A stretch of 64,000 nt of DNA from Bretschneidera sinensis (GCA_023935145.1 CM043699.1:107660036-107724035), one strand, 5' to 3'. Counted from the stretch's first letter, positions 10,746 to 21,539 are shown. Numbers and translations are program-made. The notes: generated by a model from the sequence alone, not told the origin.

Positions 10746-12017
10746 GTGTAGTATTCTAGGGAGAGTCTGGCTGAAAACGTAAAACTTAGCGCTCATGGGA
10801 GGCACCCCACAGCTTATCTTTTCTTTTGTTTATTTATTATTTCGAATTTTTATGATTAATGTTTGTTTCCAGTTTTTATTTTTCAGGGACAAAGCGTATT
10901 TCAGTTCAAGTTTGGGGGTATGCTATGAGCCATACCAGTCCAGATAGTTCTCCATATCTCAGGTCAGCTCTTTCCATATTAGTCACACATCGGGGTCAAT
11001 GTGTAATTTAAGTTTGGGGGTATGGGAGACACATCACACACTTTGTCCTAATTTGTTGTCTTTCCGTCATAGAGATAAATGCATGCTCATGTTATCGTGA
11101 AATTTTGGTTGATCTAAACATTTTCTGTGATGTGATGTCATTGGTGAGCTTAACATTTTGAACACATGATCTGGTGATAAATTTTTACAATTTAGTTACT
11201 TACTTTAGGCATTTTGAGAATTCACATGTTTGATCTGATCTAGCACGAGCACATTAGCACAAATTATGTGAGGTATGACATGTGATTTTAATATGTATTT
11301 TTCCTTATCTTAACTAAAACTGGATGAATTGTTGGATGAACTCTTAGGCATAGGAAAATATATAAAAAAAAAATTATTATTATCAATAAACTTTTCGCTG
11401 AGTAACTGGACCTTTTGCCTCAGTAAGCAGTGAGTGTTCACGTCAAAGGGTGGAATTTTGCTTGGTAATATTAAGGTCGGTTTAATTTCGTAGCCTTTTT
11501 GACTCGAGTTAGTAAGTCCTTAGGGGTGTCTTTACACCTAATGCCCTAAAACCACCTGGTTTGGGAGTCATTGACTTAACACTCGCTACATGGGTCAATT
11601 AGAAAGCTTAAGGAAACTAAACATAGTCGTGCCTTATTAAAAAAAAAAAGAATAAAATAAAAACTATGCCTTTTCGTTCATTTTTGATGGGAAATTCGGT
11701 GAATCTTGAGACATGGAGACCTTACACATTAGAGTTACTTGGAAGCTTCATTTTTATATGCTAGTTCACCTTACACTGATTCAAGCTTGTGATGCCTTAT
11801 CGTGCCTTTTGTAAGTAATTAGATTTTAACATTTCTATTCATTGCGAAGATGGGTTCACCATTTTAAGCTTGCTTATGAATGAATATCATGGTGATATGT
11901 GCTCCTTAAATTTTTGGATACCATGAGTGAAGACTTTATCTTTATGTTCTTTGTTTTTCATTGAGTCTTTTATTTTGTTTTGCTAAGGGACTAGCAAAAT
12001 ATAAGTTTGGGGGTATT
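10746..12017 (+). other. 3' untranslated region of element B
   Basis: This is 1.27 kb without a credible ORF; an env-like gene is not visible. It contains the conserved hairpin block (10765-10817), polypurine-like runs AAGTTTGGGGGT at about 10905, 11010 and 12003, and hairpins at 10985-11004 and 11978-11999. A stretch near 11480-11640 is very similar to element A at 13670-13850. Confidence 0.8.
11978..12017 (+). other. Hairpin and polypurine tract of element B
   Basis: An 8-bp perfect stem (TTTTGCTA with TAGCAAAA, loop AGGGAC) is followed after three bases by the purine-rich tract AAGTTTGGGGGTATT, which abuts the 3' LTR at 12018. The tract is the expected plus-strand primer. Confidence 0.8.
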
Positions 12018-13208
12018 TGATGAGTCTTAAATATTGCATATTTTAGACCCTTAACTTACATTTGTTATGCTCTTAGTTAGTAGTATTTTACTTTATTTTA
12101 CGTTTTTCTTGTGTTTTGTGTGTTTTTACAGCTTTGTGGAGAAAATGAAGCATTTCAGGAGATTTGAAGCTTTTGGAGACATTGCGATCGATCGCACGAG
12201 ATATACAATCGAGCGCACTTGCCTATGATCGAGCGCAAGGTCATCAATCCCACATCGAAATATTTGCAGTGCATCGCACCAGTGCGATCGAGCGCATCTG
12301 CGATCGATCGTAACATACTGAGATCGAGCGCACTCGGGCCAGTATCCCACATCGTTTTTGCAAGCCACATTAGTCCGGGTCTTCCCCTATATAAGCACCA
12401 TTTGGCTTCATAAGCCAATGTACAATTCCTAAGCCACTTTGGTGTTTACCGGTGGACGTCCGTCAGCATTCTGGTGGATCCCGAAGGCATTGCTACCACG
12501 AGGGGAAGCGCCGCCCGTCAGCGAGTGGAATTTCTCCCATGTAAAGTTGTTTATTTATTTCTTTATATTCAGTTGTTTTAGTTTAAATTTTTAGCACTTG
12601 TTATTATAGTTTTATAGTTATGAGTGGCTAGACTCTTCAGCTAAGGTTAAAGATGAAGCTCCGCCGTTGTTTGGCGTAGTAGTTCAGATTTGCTTGTACA
12701 AATCTGACAATTTTTAGTATAAATGTTCTGTCAATTATTTGAGTTAATCTTATAATTGATTGAGTTTAAATTGTCTGTTGGATTTTCTTTGTGTTTCATC
12801 TTATGGATACATTGAATGTTTTTCGATTAAATTGGATTCCCTTTGTGATTTGTTGAGAGCGGATACATCGGGTGTTTTTGGTTTAGTTGGGATATTCTTT
12901 GTTTTTTGTCTTATAGTTGGATTCATTGAATGTTTTGATAGACTATATTTTTAGAACATGTATGCTTAACTTCGGTGGGGTGAATTCGGAAACCTTAGTG
13001 CCTTTTTTATTAGTTTTTAAATCAACTTAGTTTAGTTTTAATTTATTTTGCAATATCATCTGAAATTCGGAACTAGGTTAAGATAGAGTTAATTTAGATT
13101 AAAAATTATATTTTCACAACGCAATTCCCTGTGGATTCGACCTCGCACTTGCACAACGCTATACTGCAAACGACTCGTGCGCTTGCGAGTAATTTAAAAC
13201 TCACAACA
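12018..13208 (+). repeat. 3' LTR of element B (1191 bp)
   Basis: About 97.7% identical to the 5' LTR by eye. Six copies of the CpG motif remain (12183-12335), one 21-bp unit fewer than in the 5' LTR. The USE-like motif is at 12344-12354 and TATATAA begins at 12388. It is followed by the right target duplication CCAGC (13209-13213). Confidence 0.96.
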
Positions 13209-14204
13209 CCAGCCATCTAGCTCTCCATCTCCTAGGTTAGATCTTTCCATGTCACTCGCACATTGAGGACAATGTGTATATTAAGTTTGGGGGTAGAGGG
13301 AAACACATGCACACACTATGTCTCCCAGTTTTTTTTTAACAAAGATAAATGCATGTTCATTTTGTTTTAAAAATTTTGGTTGATTTAAAACAAATATGAT
13401 AAAACTTCATTAGTAAGCTTAAAATCTAGAACACATAGTCTAGTAATAAGAATTTTAAAAGTTTAGTTACTTACCTCAAAGCACTTAAGAATTCACAAAG
13501 TTTGATCTAAATCTGACACGGGCACAGTAGAATGCAATTGTGTGGGGTACGACATATAATTCTTATATATATGTTTCTATGGCCTAACTATAATCAAATA
13601 AATTTTTATATGAACACTTGAACACAGTAGAATGCAATTGTGTGGGGTACGACATATAATCAAATAAAGTTTCGTAGCCTTTTTTGACTCGAGTTAGTAA
13701 GTCCTTAGGGGTGTTTTTACACCTAATGCCCTAAAACTATCTGGTTTGGGAGTCATTGGCTAAACACTCGTTACAAGGGTTAATTAGAAAGCTTAATGGA
13801 ACTCAACATGGCAAAAAAATCTTATGATGAAAGAAAAAGAAAAGAAGTAAAAACTATGCCATTTTTGTTCTATCTGATAAGGAATTAGATGAAGGTTTGG
13901 ACACCGAAACACTATACATTAAAATTATTTGAAAGCTCCATCTTCTACGTGCTAATTCAACACACACCAAAATCAAGCTTGTGATACCTTAAACCAACCT
14001 TGTGTAAGTAACATGAACTTTTAAAATCCTTATTCATTTCAAAAATGTGTTTTTATTATAAGTTTACTCACGAATGGTCATCATGGTTTTATGTGCAACC
14101 CAAATTTTTGGATATCACAAAGAATGAATTTATCTTTAATTTTGTTTTGATATAGTCTTTCATTTTGTATTGCTAAGGGACTAGCAATATTTAAGTTTGG
14201 GGGG
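13209..14204 (+). other. 3' untranslated region of element A, second part
   Basis: It continues element A after B. It holds a hairpin (13259-13276) followed by the purine run AAGTTTGGGGGTA (13283-13295), a 38-bp direct repeat (13523-13560 and 13625-13662), and a second hairpin plus polypurine tract (14168-14204) ending at the 3' LTR. No protein-coding signal is seen. Confidence 0.8.
14168..14204 (+). other. Hairpin and polypurine tract of element A
   Basis: An 8-bp perfect stem, TATTGCTA with TAGCAATA around the loop AGGGAC (14168-14189), is followed by AAGTTTGGGGGG (14193-14204). Compared with element B the second stem pair is changed from T-A to A-T on both sides. Confidence 0.75.
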
Positions 14205-15475
14205 TGTCATAAGTGCTGTAATAGTCATATTTAAGCTCCTTAATTTACACTTGTTAGGCTTTTTGTTTATATATTTTAGTAGATTCTACTTCACTTTTGT
14301 GTTTTTTATGTTTTTCATAGGTCTTTGGAGCTCTAAGGAATAAAAAATGAAAAAAAAAAACTGCAAACCAGCCTCTCTTGTGATCGCGCACCTCTTTTGT
14401 GATCGAGCGCACAGGCACTCGAGCACACACTTAGAAGGCTCGAGCGCACACATGCACTCGAGCGCAGACCCATGTGATCGAGCGCACACACACCAGAGGC
14501 GGTAGAGCCAGATTTGGAAAGAAGTTTTTGGACCTTAAATTGGAAATTAGGGTTTCGAGGCACCCTTAGAGCCATATATATAGACTTGTAAAACACAGAA
14601 AACATATTTTTGGATTAAGCTTGAAGTTGTAAGCTTTGGAGAGGAATTGACGACTCGTCTCCTCAGCATTCTTCGGGTTTTATTTTTCTGTTTTAGTTTA
14701 GTTATGGTTTTGATATTTAGTCTACTTAGCATGTGTAACTAACTTCTTAATAGGGCTCAATTGAAACCATAATTATGCTTTCCTATATATATAATCATTG
14801 ATTGCCTTTGCAAATAGCCATGTTATAATGTTTTACTTGATTAATGCCTGTTTTATTGAATTCCTCATATGTGTGTGTCTGATCAACGCATGCATGTGGT
14901 ATGGATAAGTTAGTTAGATCAATTTGGATGACCGAGTATTGGGTATGACAATAGTAACAAAAGAAATCCACGCCGGATTCTTGGGTTAATCAACATAGGA
15001 AACCGGGAGCGGACCAAGCCCTAGGTCTCATGTGGTTGTCGATTTTCACAGACCTTATGTTCTCTTAAGGAACAACTCAGTATACACCATGCTGAATCCC
15101 TTAAGAGGGAAAAGAGTTAGAGTATACACCATGCCTAACTCATTGCTTAGGGAGATCAATAGCCTAAGGAGTGGACCTAACCCTTAGGTTGACAACCATT
15201 AGGTATTCATGATAGGGCTATAACATTGACACTTTACTTATTAGGAAAGTATGATTAGTGGTGAATATCAATGCCCTATGTTCTTATTATTATTAATTCA
15301 CACTCAACATTTATTTCTATCTTTTTATATTAAGAAACTAATTCTAAATAGAAATTCACCAATCCCTATGGAGATGATCTCGCACTTGTACACTATGCTA
15401 CTATTGACCTTGTGCACTTGCAAGTAAAACTGTACGATTATTTGCTTATTTATTTAGGTAGATAAACGTACAACA
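14205..15475 (+). repeat. 3' LTR of element A (1271 bp)
   Basis: It starts TGTCATAAG after the polypurine tract and ends CAACA. It holds about six CTCGAGCGCA/GATCGAGCGCA motifs (14381-14492) and a TATA box near 14574-14581. Its sequence is quite different from the LTR of B although the internal 3' regions are alike. Confidence 0.93.
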
Positions 15476-16420
15476 ATCTCCTATCATTCTTCTATAAGTT
15501 TTAGTATCTACACACTTACCTTCTTCATCTAGGTCAAGTTTTGTAGAGGTGCTCATAGGAGTGCCAATTGACTTTGAGCTTTCCATCCCATACCTCTTTA
15601 ATAGGTACTTGGTGTACTTTGATTGATTGATGAAGACAAATCCTTTCAATTGTTTGATTTAGAGTCCAAGAAATTAGGTAAGCGCTCTCATCATGCCCAT
15701 TTCAAATTCACCCTGCATACACTTGGTAAAATCTTGACACATGGATTCATTAGAGGAATAAAATATAATATCAACATATATTTGGATTAATGGTGTATCA
15801 TTATTGTGAGTTTTTGTAAAGAGGGTTGTATCTATTTTTCCTCTTGTAAAACCGTTTTCAAGCAAATATTTATTTAGTCTTTCATACTATGCTCTTGAAG
15901 CTTGCTTCAACCCATAGAGAGCTTTAGAAAAGCCTATAGATATGGTTTAGAAGACTAGGATTTTCAAATCCAAGAGGTTGTTCAACATACACCTCTTCTT
16001 CTGTAAAACCATTTAAAAATGTACTTTTTACATCCATTTGAAATAGGTTAAACTTATTAAAGCATGCAAAGGCCAATAACATACGAATGGCTTCTAATCT
16101 AGCTACGAGAGCATAAGTCTCATTAAAGTCTATTCATTCTTCTTGATTATAACTCTTAGCAACTAGTCTAGCATTGTTCCTAGTTACTATTCCATTTTCA
16201 TCCATTTTATTTCTATATATCCATTTAGTTCTTATAATTGTGTGATGCTTTGGTCTAGGAACTAGATTCCATACTTTATTCCTTTCAAATTGATTTAATT
16301 CTTCTTGCATAACACTTATCCAATCAAAATCTTTTTTCAGCTTCTACAATAGTTTTGGGTTCTATTTGAGATAAGTAAGCTACACAATTGCAGATATTTC
16401 TTATAGAGGATCGAGTTCTT
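15476..16420 (-). pseudogene. copia reverse transcriptase remnant, truncated by element A
   Basis: In scattered minus-strand frames there are recognisable tracts of copia RT: QIYVDIIF near 15760-15790 and YLLKRYGMESSK with the GTPMSTSTKLDLDE tract near 15520-15610. The frame ends at RRMIG, exactly where element A begins. Many stops and frameshifts interrupt it. The catalytic YVDD appears as YVD followed by Ile, so one of the paired aspartates is missing (codon 15770-15772 is the only Asp left). Confidence 0.85.
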
Positions 16421-16503
16421 ACCTCTTGTGAATGATCACCAACCACTTGATCGATTGGATGATAATTCACGTACCTCCAATTTTTGGGAAGATCATCCTC
16501 TTG

Positions 16504-16698
16504 TTAACTTGTAGATGGTTGATCATGATTGTGAGCATCTACCTCTTGATTTGTTTGAGGTTGGCTCTCATTCGGGTCAACAATGAGAGTAGATGCATCC
16601 ATTCTTGGAATATAATCTGCGTCATCATTAAAAGATACCGCTCTACTATTAATTGGGTTAAACTCATCAAAGACGACATGTACGGATTCTTCAACCAC
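16504..16698 (-). pseudogene. copia integrase-RT linker remnant
   Basis: An acidic, proline- and serine-containing stretch (tracts EESVHVVFDE and DHDQPSTS) of the kind found between integrase and RT in copia polyproteins. It is followed on the minus strand by a decayed tract near 16420-16480 leading into RT. No catalytic motif is expected here. Confidence 0.6.
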
Positions 16699-17910
16699 TA
16701 GAGTTTGTTAAAGACTTTATAAGCCTTACTAGAGGTAGAATACCCTAAGAATATCCCTTCATTGGTCTTTGAGTCAAATTTACCTAAATTATTTTTATTG
16801 TTATTTAGGACGAAGCATTTACAACAAAAAACACGAAAATAAAAGATATTAGGCTTTCTACATTTCCATAGTTCATATGGAGTTTTATCAAGCATAGACC
16901 TAATTAATACTCTATTTAAAACATAACAAGAAGTCTTTACAGCTTCTACCCAAAAATATTTTGGTAAACTATTTTCACAAAGCATGGTTCTAGCAAATTC
17001 TTCTATAACTCTATTTTTCCTCTCAACAACTCCATTTTTTGAGGAGTTCTAGGTGCTGGAAAATTGTGATAAATTCCATTTCATCACAAATTTTTTGAAA
17101 ATATTTGGTTTTCAAATTCTTTTCCATGATCACTTCTATTACTTGAAATAAAAATCTTTTTTTTTCATTTTTAACTTTCTTGCAAAAGTTCACAAATCCT
17201 TTATATGCTTCATCCTTGTAAGCAATAAAAATAACAAAGGTATATCTTGAATAATCATCAATAATAACAAGAGTATATTGATGACCACCTAGACTAATGG
17301 TACTTATTGGACCAAATAAGTCCATATGCAAAAGTTCCAATGATCTAGAGGTTGAGATTATATTTTTTGATTTGAAAGAAATTCTAGTTTGTTTTCCCAT
17401 TTGAAAAGCATCACAAACCTTGTATTTTTCAAATTTGATTTTTAAAAGTCCAACAACTAAATCCTTTCTTGAAATAATTTTAAGCAAATCCATGTTCACA
17501 TGCCCAAGTCTTCTATGCCATATCCATGGGTTTTCACTAAAAGCGGGAAAACATTTTTCATTTTCTGAATGCAAAGATTTTAAATTAACTATATAGACAT
17601 TGTCGTGTCTATGGCCAACAAACTTGATTTTGTTACTTTTGATGTCTATTACTAAACAATGAGAGGTTTCAAATATGACTTTGTTGCCTTTGTCACATAG
17701 TTGACTAATACTAAGTAAATTTGGCTTAAGGCCTTGCACATATAAAACATGATCAATGATTGAGAAATCATTACCAACTTTTTCATGCCCGATTATCTTT
17801 ATCTTTGTGTCATCTCCAATGGTGACATGTTTGCCATCCTTTAGAGTTAGTTCTTTGAACATACTTTGATCACCGGTCATGTAATTTGAGCATCCACTAG
17901 CAAGATACCA
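16698..17910 (-). pseudogene. copia protease and integrase remnant
   Basis: The minus strand opens with the protease site WYLASGCS (17910-17887). The usual catalytic aspartate of this motif is Ala here (codon 17899-17901). The tract LLSISQLCDKG follows, then the GAG-pre-integrase finger WHRRLGHVN with CDAF instead of CxxC (near 17425), then the integrase core with MDLFGP and IDDYSRYT. The second catalytic motif (SDHG) is readable only in another frame near 17120, so a frameshift lies there. The C-terminal part resumes at 16985-16698 (PYELWKCRKP and FLGYS tracts). The gene is dead by at least two independent kinds of damage. Confidence 0.87.
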
Positions 17911-17929
17911 ATAGTTACCTTTTTTCCTT

Positions 17930-20004
17930 GGTGTGGAGACATATCTACATTACACAAGGATATACAATTTCACTTTTAGGTACCCAAAATTTCTTGGGTC
18001 CTTTGGGGTTAGTCCTAGAAAATACAGTTCCTTTAGAGGCCCCTACTTTCTTAATATTATAAGGTGCTCTAAAATTGTAGACATGTTGATGATGCATGAT
18101 CCTAGGATAGTAGTTATTGAAGTTTCTAGGATTTCTTAAATATGCATGTCTATAGTTCCTTGGATAAGCATTCCTAGAATACATGTCTTTATTATGAAAG
18201 TTATGTATATGCATGTTATCTCTAGGAAATGTGTGATGGTAATTTCAAGGATATGCACTTGTACCATGTAAGTTATGAACATACATATTATCTCTAGGAT
18301 ATACACAATGGTAATTCTTAGGATGTGTATTTCTAGTATGTGCATTTCTTGAATGATTATTCCTAGCATTTGCATGTCTTGAGTGAGCATACATATACGC
18401 ATGTGTATTTCTAAGTTGTTTATTTCTAGTAAATGCATTAGGATTTAAATTTACATTCTTAGACCTACTAGTATATACTGAGGGAGTTCTTTTAATCTTA
18501 CTAGTGGCCTTGGAGGTGGAGGCTTCATTCACGCATGTTGCTTTTATGAACAAAGTCTCTTTTAACTTTTGCTTGCCTAATGGAGAATAATCCAAGTCGG
18601 ATTTTTCTCCATTTAACCTTTGGTAAGATAGTACTTCATCTAGCTTTTCTTTTCCAAGAATAAGTCTAGATATAGTGCTATTCAATTCCATTATTTTCTT
18701 CTTCAAAATATCATTTTCATTTTTTAAAAAATCTTGTGATGAGTTATAAAGTATGGAAAACGGTTTTTCTTTTTCCTCCTTTAAGCCTTTCATATCTTTA
18801 GAAAGAGATGAGACTTCTTTCTTGAGGGCCACATATCTAGAATCGAATTTCTTCAATTCTTCATGCATCTCATTTATTACTTCAATTAATTCTTCACTAC
18901 TACTAACAATATTATTATTATTAGAAGGGGAAGAATTTGATATCTTATTTTCATTATCGATTACCATCCATCATAGGTTGGCAATCTCCTCGTATCCAAC
19001 TTCATTGTTCGAAGTTTCTTCTTCTTTGTCATCACTCCATGTGGTTGTAATCGTGGCTTTATTTTTGAAACTCATATATGGTTTGCTCGTTGTTGGACAA
19101 TCGGTCTTGATGTGACTGGGCTTCTTACAACCGAAACACACAAGAGATTCCCTTTTTGGAGTGAAATCTTTTGTGTAAGGTTTCTTGCTCTTTTTTAAGA
19201 ACTTGTGAAACCTTTTGGTGATTAATGCCATCTCACCATCTTCTTCACTGCTCTCATTCTCTTCTTCCTTTTCTTTCTCTTTGTTGCTTATAGAGGCTTT
19301 GAGAGTAATCAACTTCTTCTTCTTCTCATCATCACTGACAACGAGATTCATTTCTTCTATCTCATATGTCAATAGTGATCCGAAGAGTGTTTCGACATCA
19401 ACTTTGTCGAGATCTTTGGCTTCCGTTATAGCCGTCTTCTTTGCTTTCCAAGTGGATGGAAAAGATCTTAAGATCTTCCTTGTTAGTTCAAATTCCTTAA
19501 TGTTCCTACCAAGAAGCCTTAAATCGTTAACAATGGTAGTAAAACATGAGTGCATTTGAGAAATAGTTTTATTTGGATACATTTTGAAAGATTCATACTC
19601 GGATATTAGCATATAAATTTTTGATTTTTTTACTTCACTAGTGCCTTCATATGTAACTTGTAATTTATCCTAAATTTCTTTAGCTAAAATACGTGCAGAA
19701 ATTTTATTGTATTCAACAATATCTAGAGTGTGATGTAACATGCTAGTTGCTCTACTATTCAGAGACATCATTCTACAATCCTTTTCATTAAACTTTGTTT
19801 TGAGTTTAGGCATTGTATGATTGGTTTCTCCAATGGTTATTTCCTTTATAGGAATTCTAGGTCTTTCTTCAATGACTCTCCATAGATTGTAATCTTGTCA
19901 TTCGACAAAGATTTTCATTCTATTTTTCCAGTAGTTATAGTTGGAGCCATTGAACAAGGAGGCCTAGTATAGGAATGTCCTTCGGTATAGCTATTAGATG
20001 TCAT
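17930..20004 (-). pseudogene. copia gag remnant with CCHC knuckle and H/N/R-rich tail
   Basis: The minus-strand start is at 20004 (MTSNSYTEG), a copia gag N-terminus, soon broken by stops. The main piece is 19612-18971: the UBN2-type gag core (LLGRNIKEFELTRKIL) and a zinc knuckle CFGCKKPSHIKTDC near 19130. After a stop, 18967-18245 is a charged coiled-coil-like region, then a tail very rich in His, Asn, Arg and Tyr (18440-17945) built from short imperfect repeats. Confidence 0.85.
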
Positions 20005-20044
20005 AGGATTAACTAAAGGATTTTAAGCTTGAAATTGAGTACGA

Positions 20045-20057
20045 AGCTCTGAAACCA
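20045..20057 (-). other. Primer binding site of copia element C
   Basis: On the minus strand TGGTTTCAGAGC differs by one base from TGGTATCAGAGC, the complement of the initiator tRNA-Met 3' end. It lies two bases from the LTR boundary at 20060. Confidence 0.75.
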
Positions 20058-20059
20058 AT

Positions 20060-20909
20060 TGTAAATCGAGGTTTAAACCCTAATATGGGGGGTAAATTCG
20101 GTTTAAAAAACCTTTTGCGAATTAACTTGCAAGCTTTTAAAAAGTTTAATAAGCAAGGCACCCAATCAGATAATATACTTGAAAATAAAAGAGTTGAGGA
20201 AAAGAATATGCAAACTTCGTTTATAGTTGTTTGACAATATCTGAATCTCTTCGACCCTACATCCACTCTCTTCAATGAACCTCCTTGAAGTAATCCACTA
20301 ATCATTAGTCGAGCAACTTCACAGGTGTTGCACAAACCTTACAAACAATCTCTTTCTCACGAAAGTTACAAAGAAGTGTTTAATCCTAAACACTCTAAGA
20401 GTTACACCAACTCTTTCTCTTTAAAATAAATGGTATTTAATTGTAAAGTAAATGGTAGAGAGATAGCAATGAATGCTTTTACAAACGAAAAATATCCCTC
20501 TTTCAAGAACAAGCTTGAAGAATGGCTCACGATAAAATTTTCAAGGCTTTTAAGAGTTAATGAGCTATTTTATGAATTGAATGTACTATCTTCTTGGTTT
20601 TAAATGCTCATTGAAGAGAGTTTTTATAGCTTTGGGCTTATATGGCCGTTAGACACTGATTTGGTATGTTTGGAGCATTAAATGCTCAAGTTTCGCATCT
20701 CGAACAGTCATATTTTTGAATTACCAGTCGATTGGGTCCTTGTTTCAATCGACTGGATCAAGTGAAAAAAAGGTTTACTTTTAGGCTAGGGGAAAGTACC
20801 AGTCGACTGGGTCGTAGGACCAATCGACTGGGTTAAGTTACCAATCAACTGGGTTAAGTTACCAGTCGACTAGGAACCTACTGTCCTTTTTCCCAGTCAA
20901 CCGGTATAG
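20060..20909 (-). repeat. 5' LTR of copia element C, inner part
   Basis: In minus orientation this is the 3' two-thirds of the LTR; the rest is at 36817-37154 beyond element D. It contains about seven copies of the palindrome CCAGTCGACTGG or close variants (20720-20900). A minus-strand TATA (GCTATAAAAA) lies near 20622-20633, downstream of the motif array. Confidence 0.85.
20905..20909. repeat. Target site duplication of element D, left copy (TATAG)
   Basis: TATAG flanks D on the left and again at 36812-36816. The copia LTR sequence continues directly after the right copy. Confidence 0.92.
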
Positions 20910-21539
20910 TGTAATGATCCATCCCCGGTTGGCCACCCCGAAACAATGTCATCACATTTTGAGAATCCCAGCACGACACATATATGCAACAATAAAAATA
21001 AATATCACAAAAAGAACTTTACATCAATCCGATCTTTAAGCATTCTATACATCGTAAAATGCATGAAGATTTACAAATAAATTTTTCATTTTGTTTTCTC
21101 ATTAGTCTGAGGATGATGACACGTACGCGGCTTACAGAAAATGATTTATTCTGAACCTCAACCCACCAAACTATTTGCCAAGCCTGCTACCTGAAAATCA
21201 TTGTACAATGAGGGGTAAGCTTCACAAGCTCAGTGAATTTAATTTACTAAAAGTATTCCAAAATTTCATAAATAGTCATTTAATATTTTATTTTTTCCAC
21301 ATAACCTGATAACAACTTTTTACTATCATTACACATGTCATACGATTCATTCTCTATCAATATCTTTTTCTCAATCATTATCCACCTTAAGACCATCAAT
21401 TATCTCATAATTACCTCGTAATGAGGTTCTCATCATAAAGTCCATCATTTAGATGGTTCTTATCATTCTCTACTTCTTGCTTACCATAATTGTCTCTCTC
21501 TGTGAGACCAAATCATCTATAAACAATTTCAAAATAACA

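Larger units (their letters stand above)
3846..13208 (+). mobile_element. Element B: nearly complete Athila-lineage Ty3 retrotransposon
   Basis: The layout is LTR (3846-5057), tRNA-Asp primer site (5064-5081), single-frame gag-pol (5259-10745), long 3' untranslated region (10746-12017) and LTR (12018-13208), with a 5-bp duplication CCAGC. The order is gag, protease, RT, RNase H, integrase. The RT has the Athila-type insertion with the TVVKNKDDELVPTR tract. There is no env-like ORF after pol, unlike several Athila members. The LTRs differ by about 27 substitutions in 1191 bp (about 2.3%) plus one 21-bp gap. At 1.3e-8 substitutions per site per year this is somewhat under one million years. Confidence 0.96.
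1..15475 (+). mobile_element. Element A: defective Athila-lineage Ty3 LTR retrotransposon, host of element B
   Basis: The element begins outside the window; its 5' LTR is cut at position 1 and its 3' LTR is complete (14205-15475). The internal region is in two pieces, 533-3845 and 13209-14204, separated by element B. It encodes remnants of gag and an aspartic protease, but no reverse transcriptase, RNase H or integrase core can be seen. The 532 bp of 5' LTR differ from the matching 3' LTR at about 28 positions (roughly 5.3%, counted by eye). The right end falls inside the reverse transcriptase frame of the minus-strand copia element C, so A inserted there. The expected right target duplication is ATCTC (15476-15480); its left copy lies outside the window. 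Confidence 0.9.

Noticed and set aside
10746..12017. Search for an env-like gene after pol in B, as in some Athila elements
   Set aside because: No ORF of useful length on the plus strand and no transmembrane pattern.
14530..14581. USE-like motif in the LTR of A
   Set aside because: A TATA is present near 14574 but nothing resembling RTCCCACATCG lies at the matching distance.
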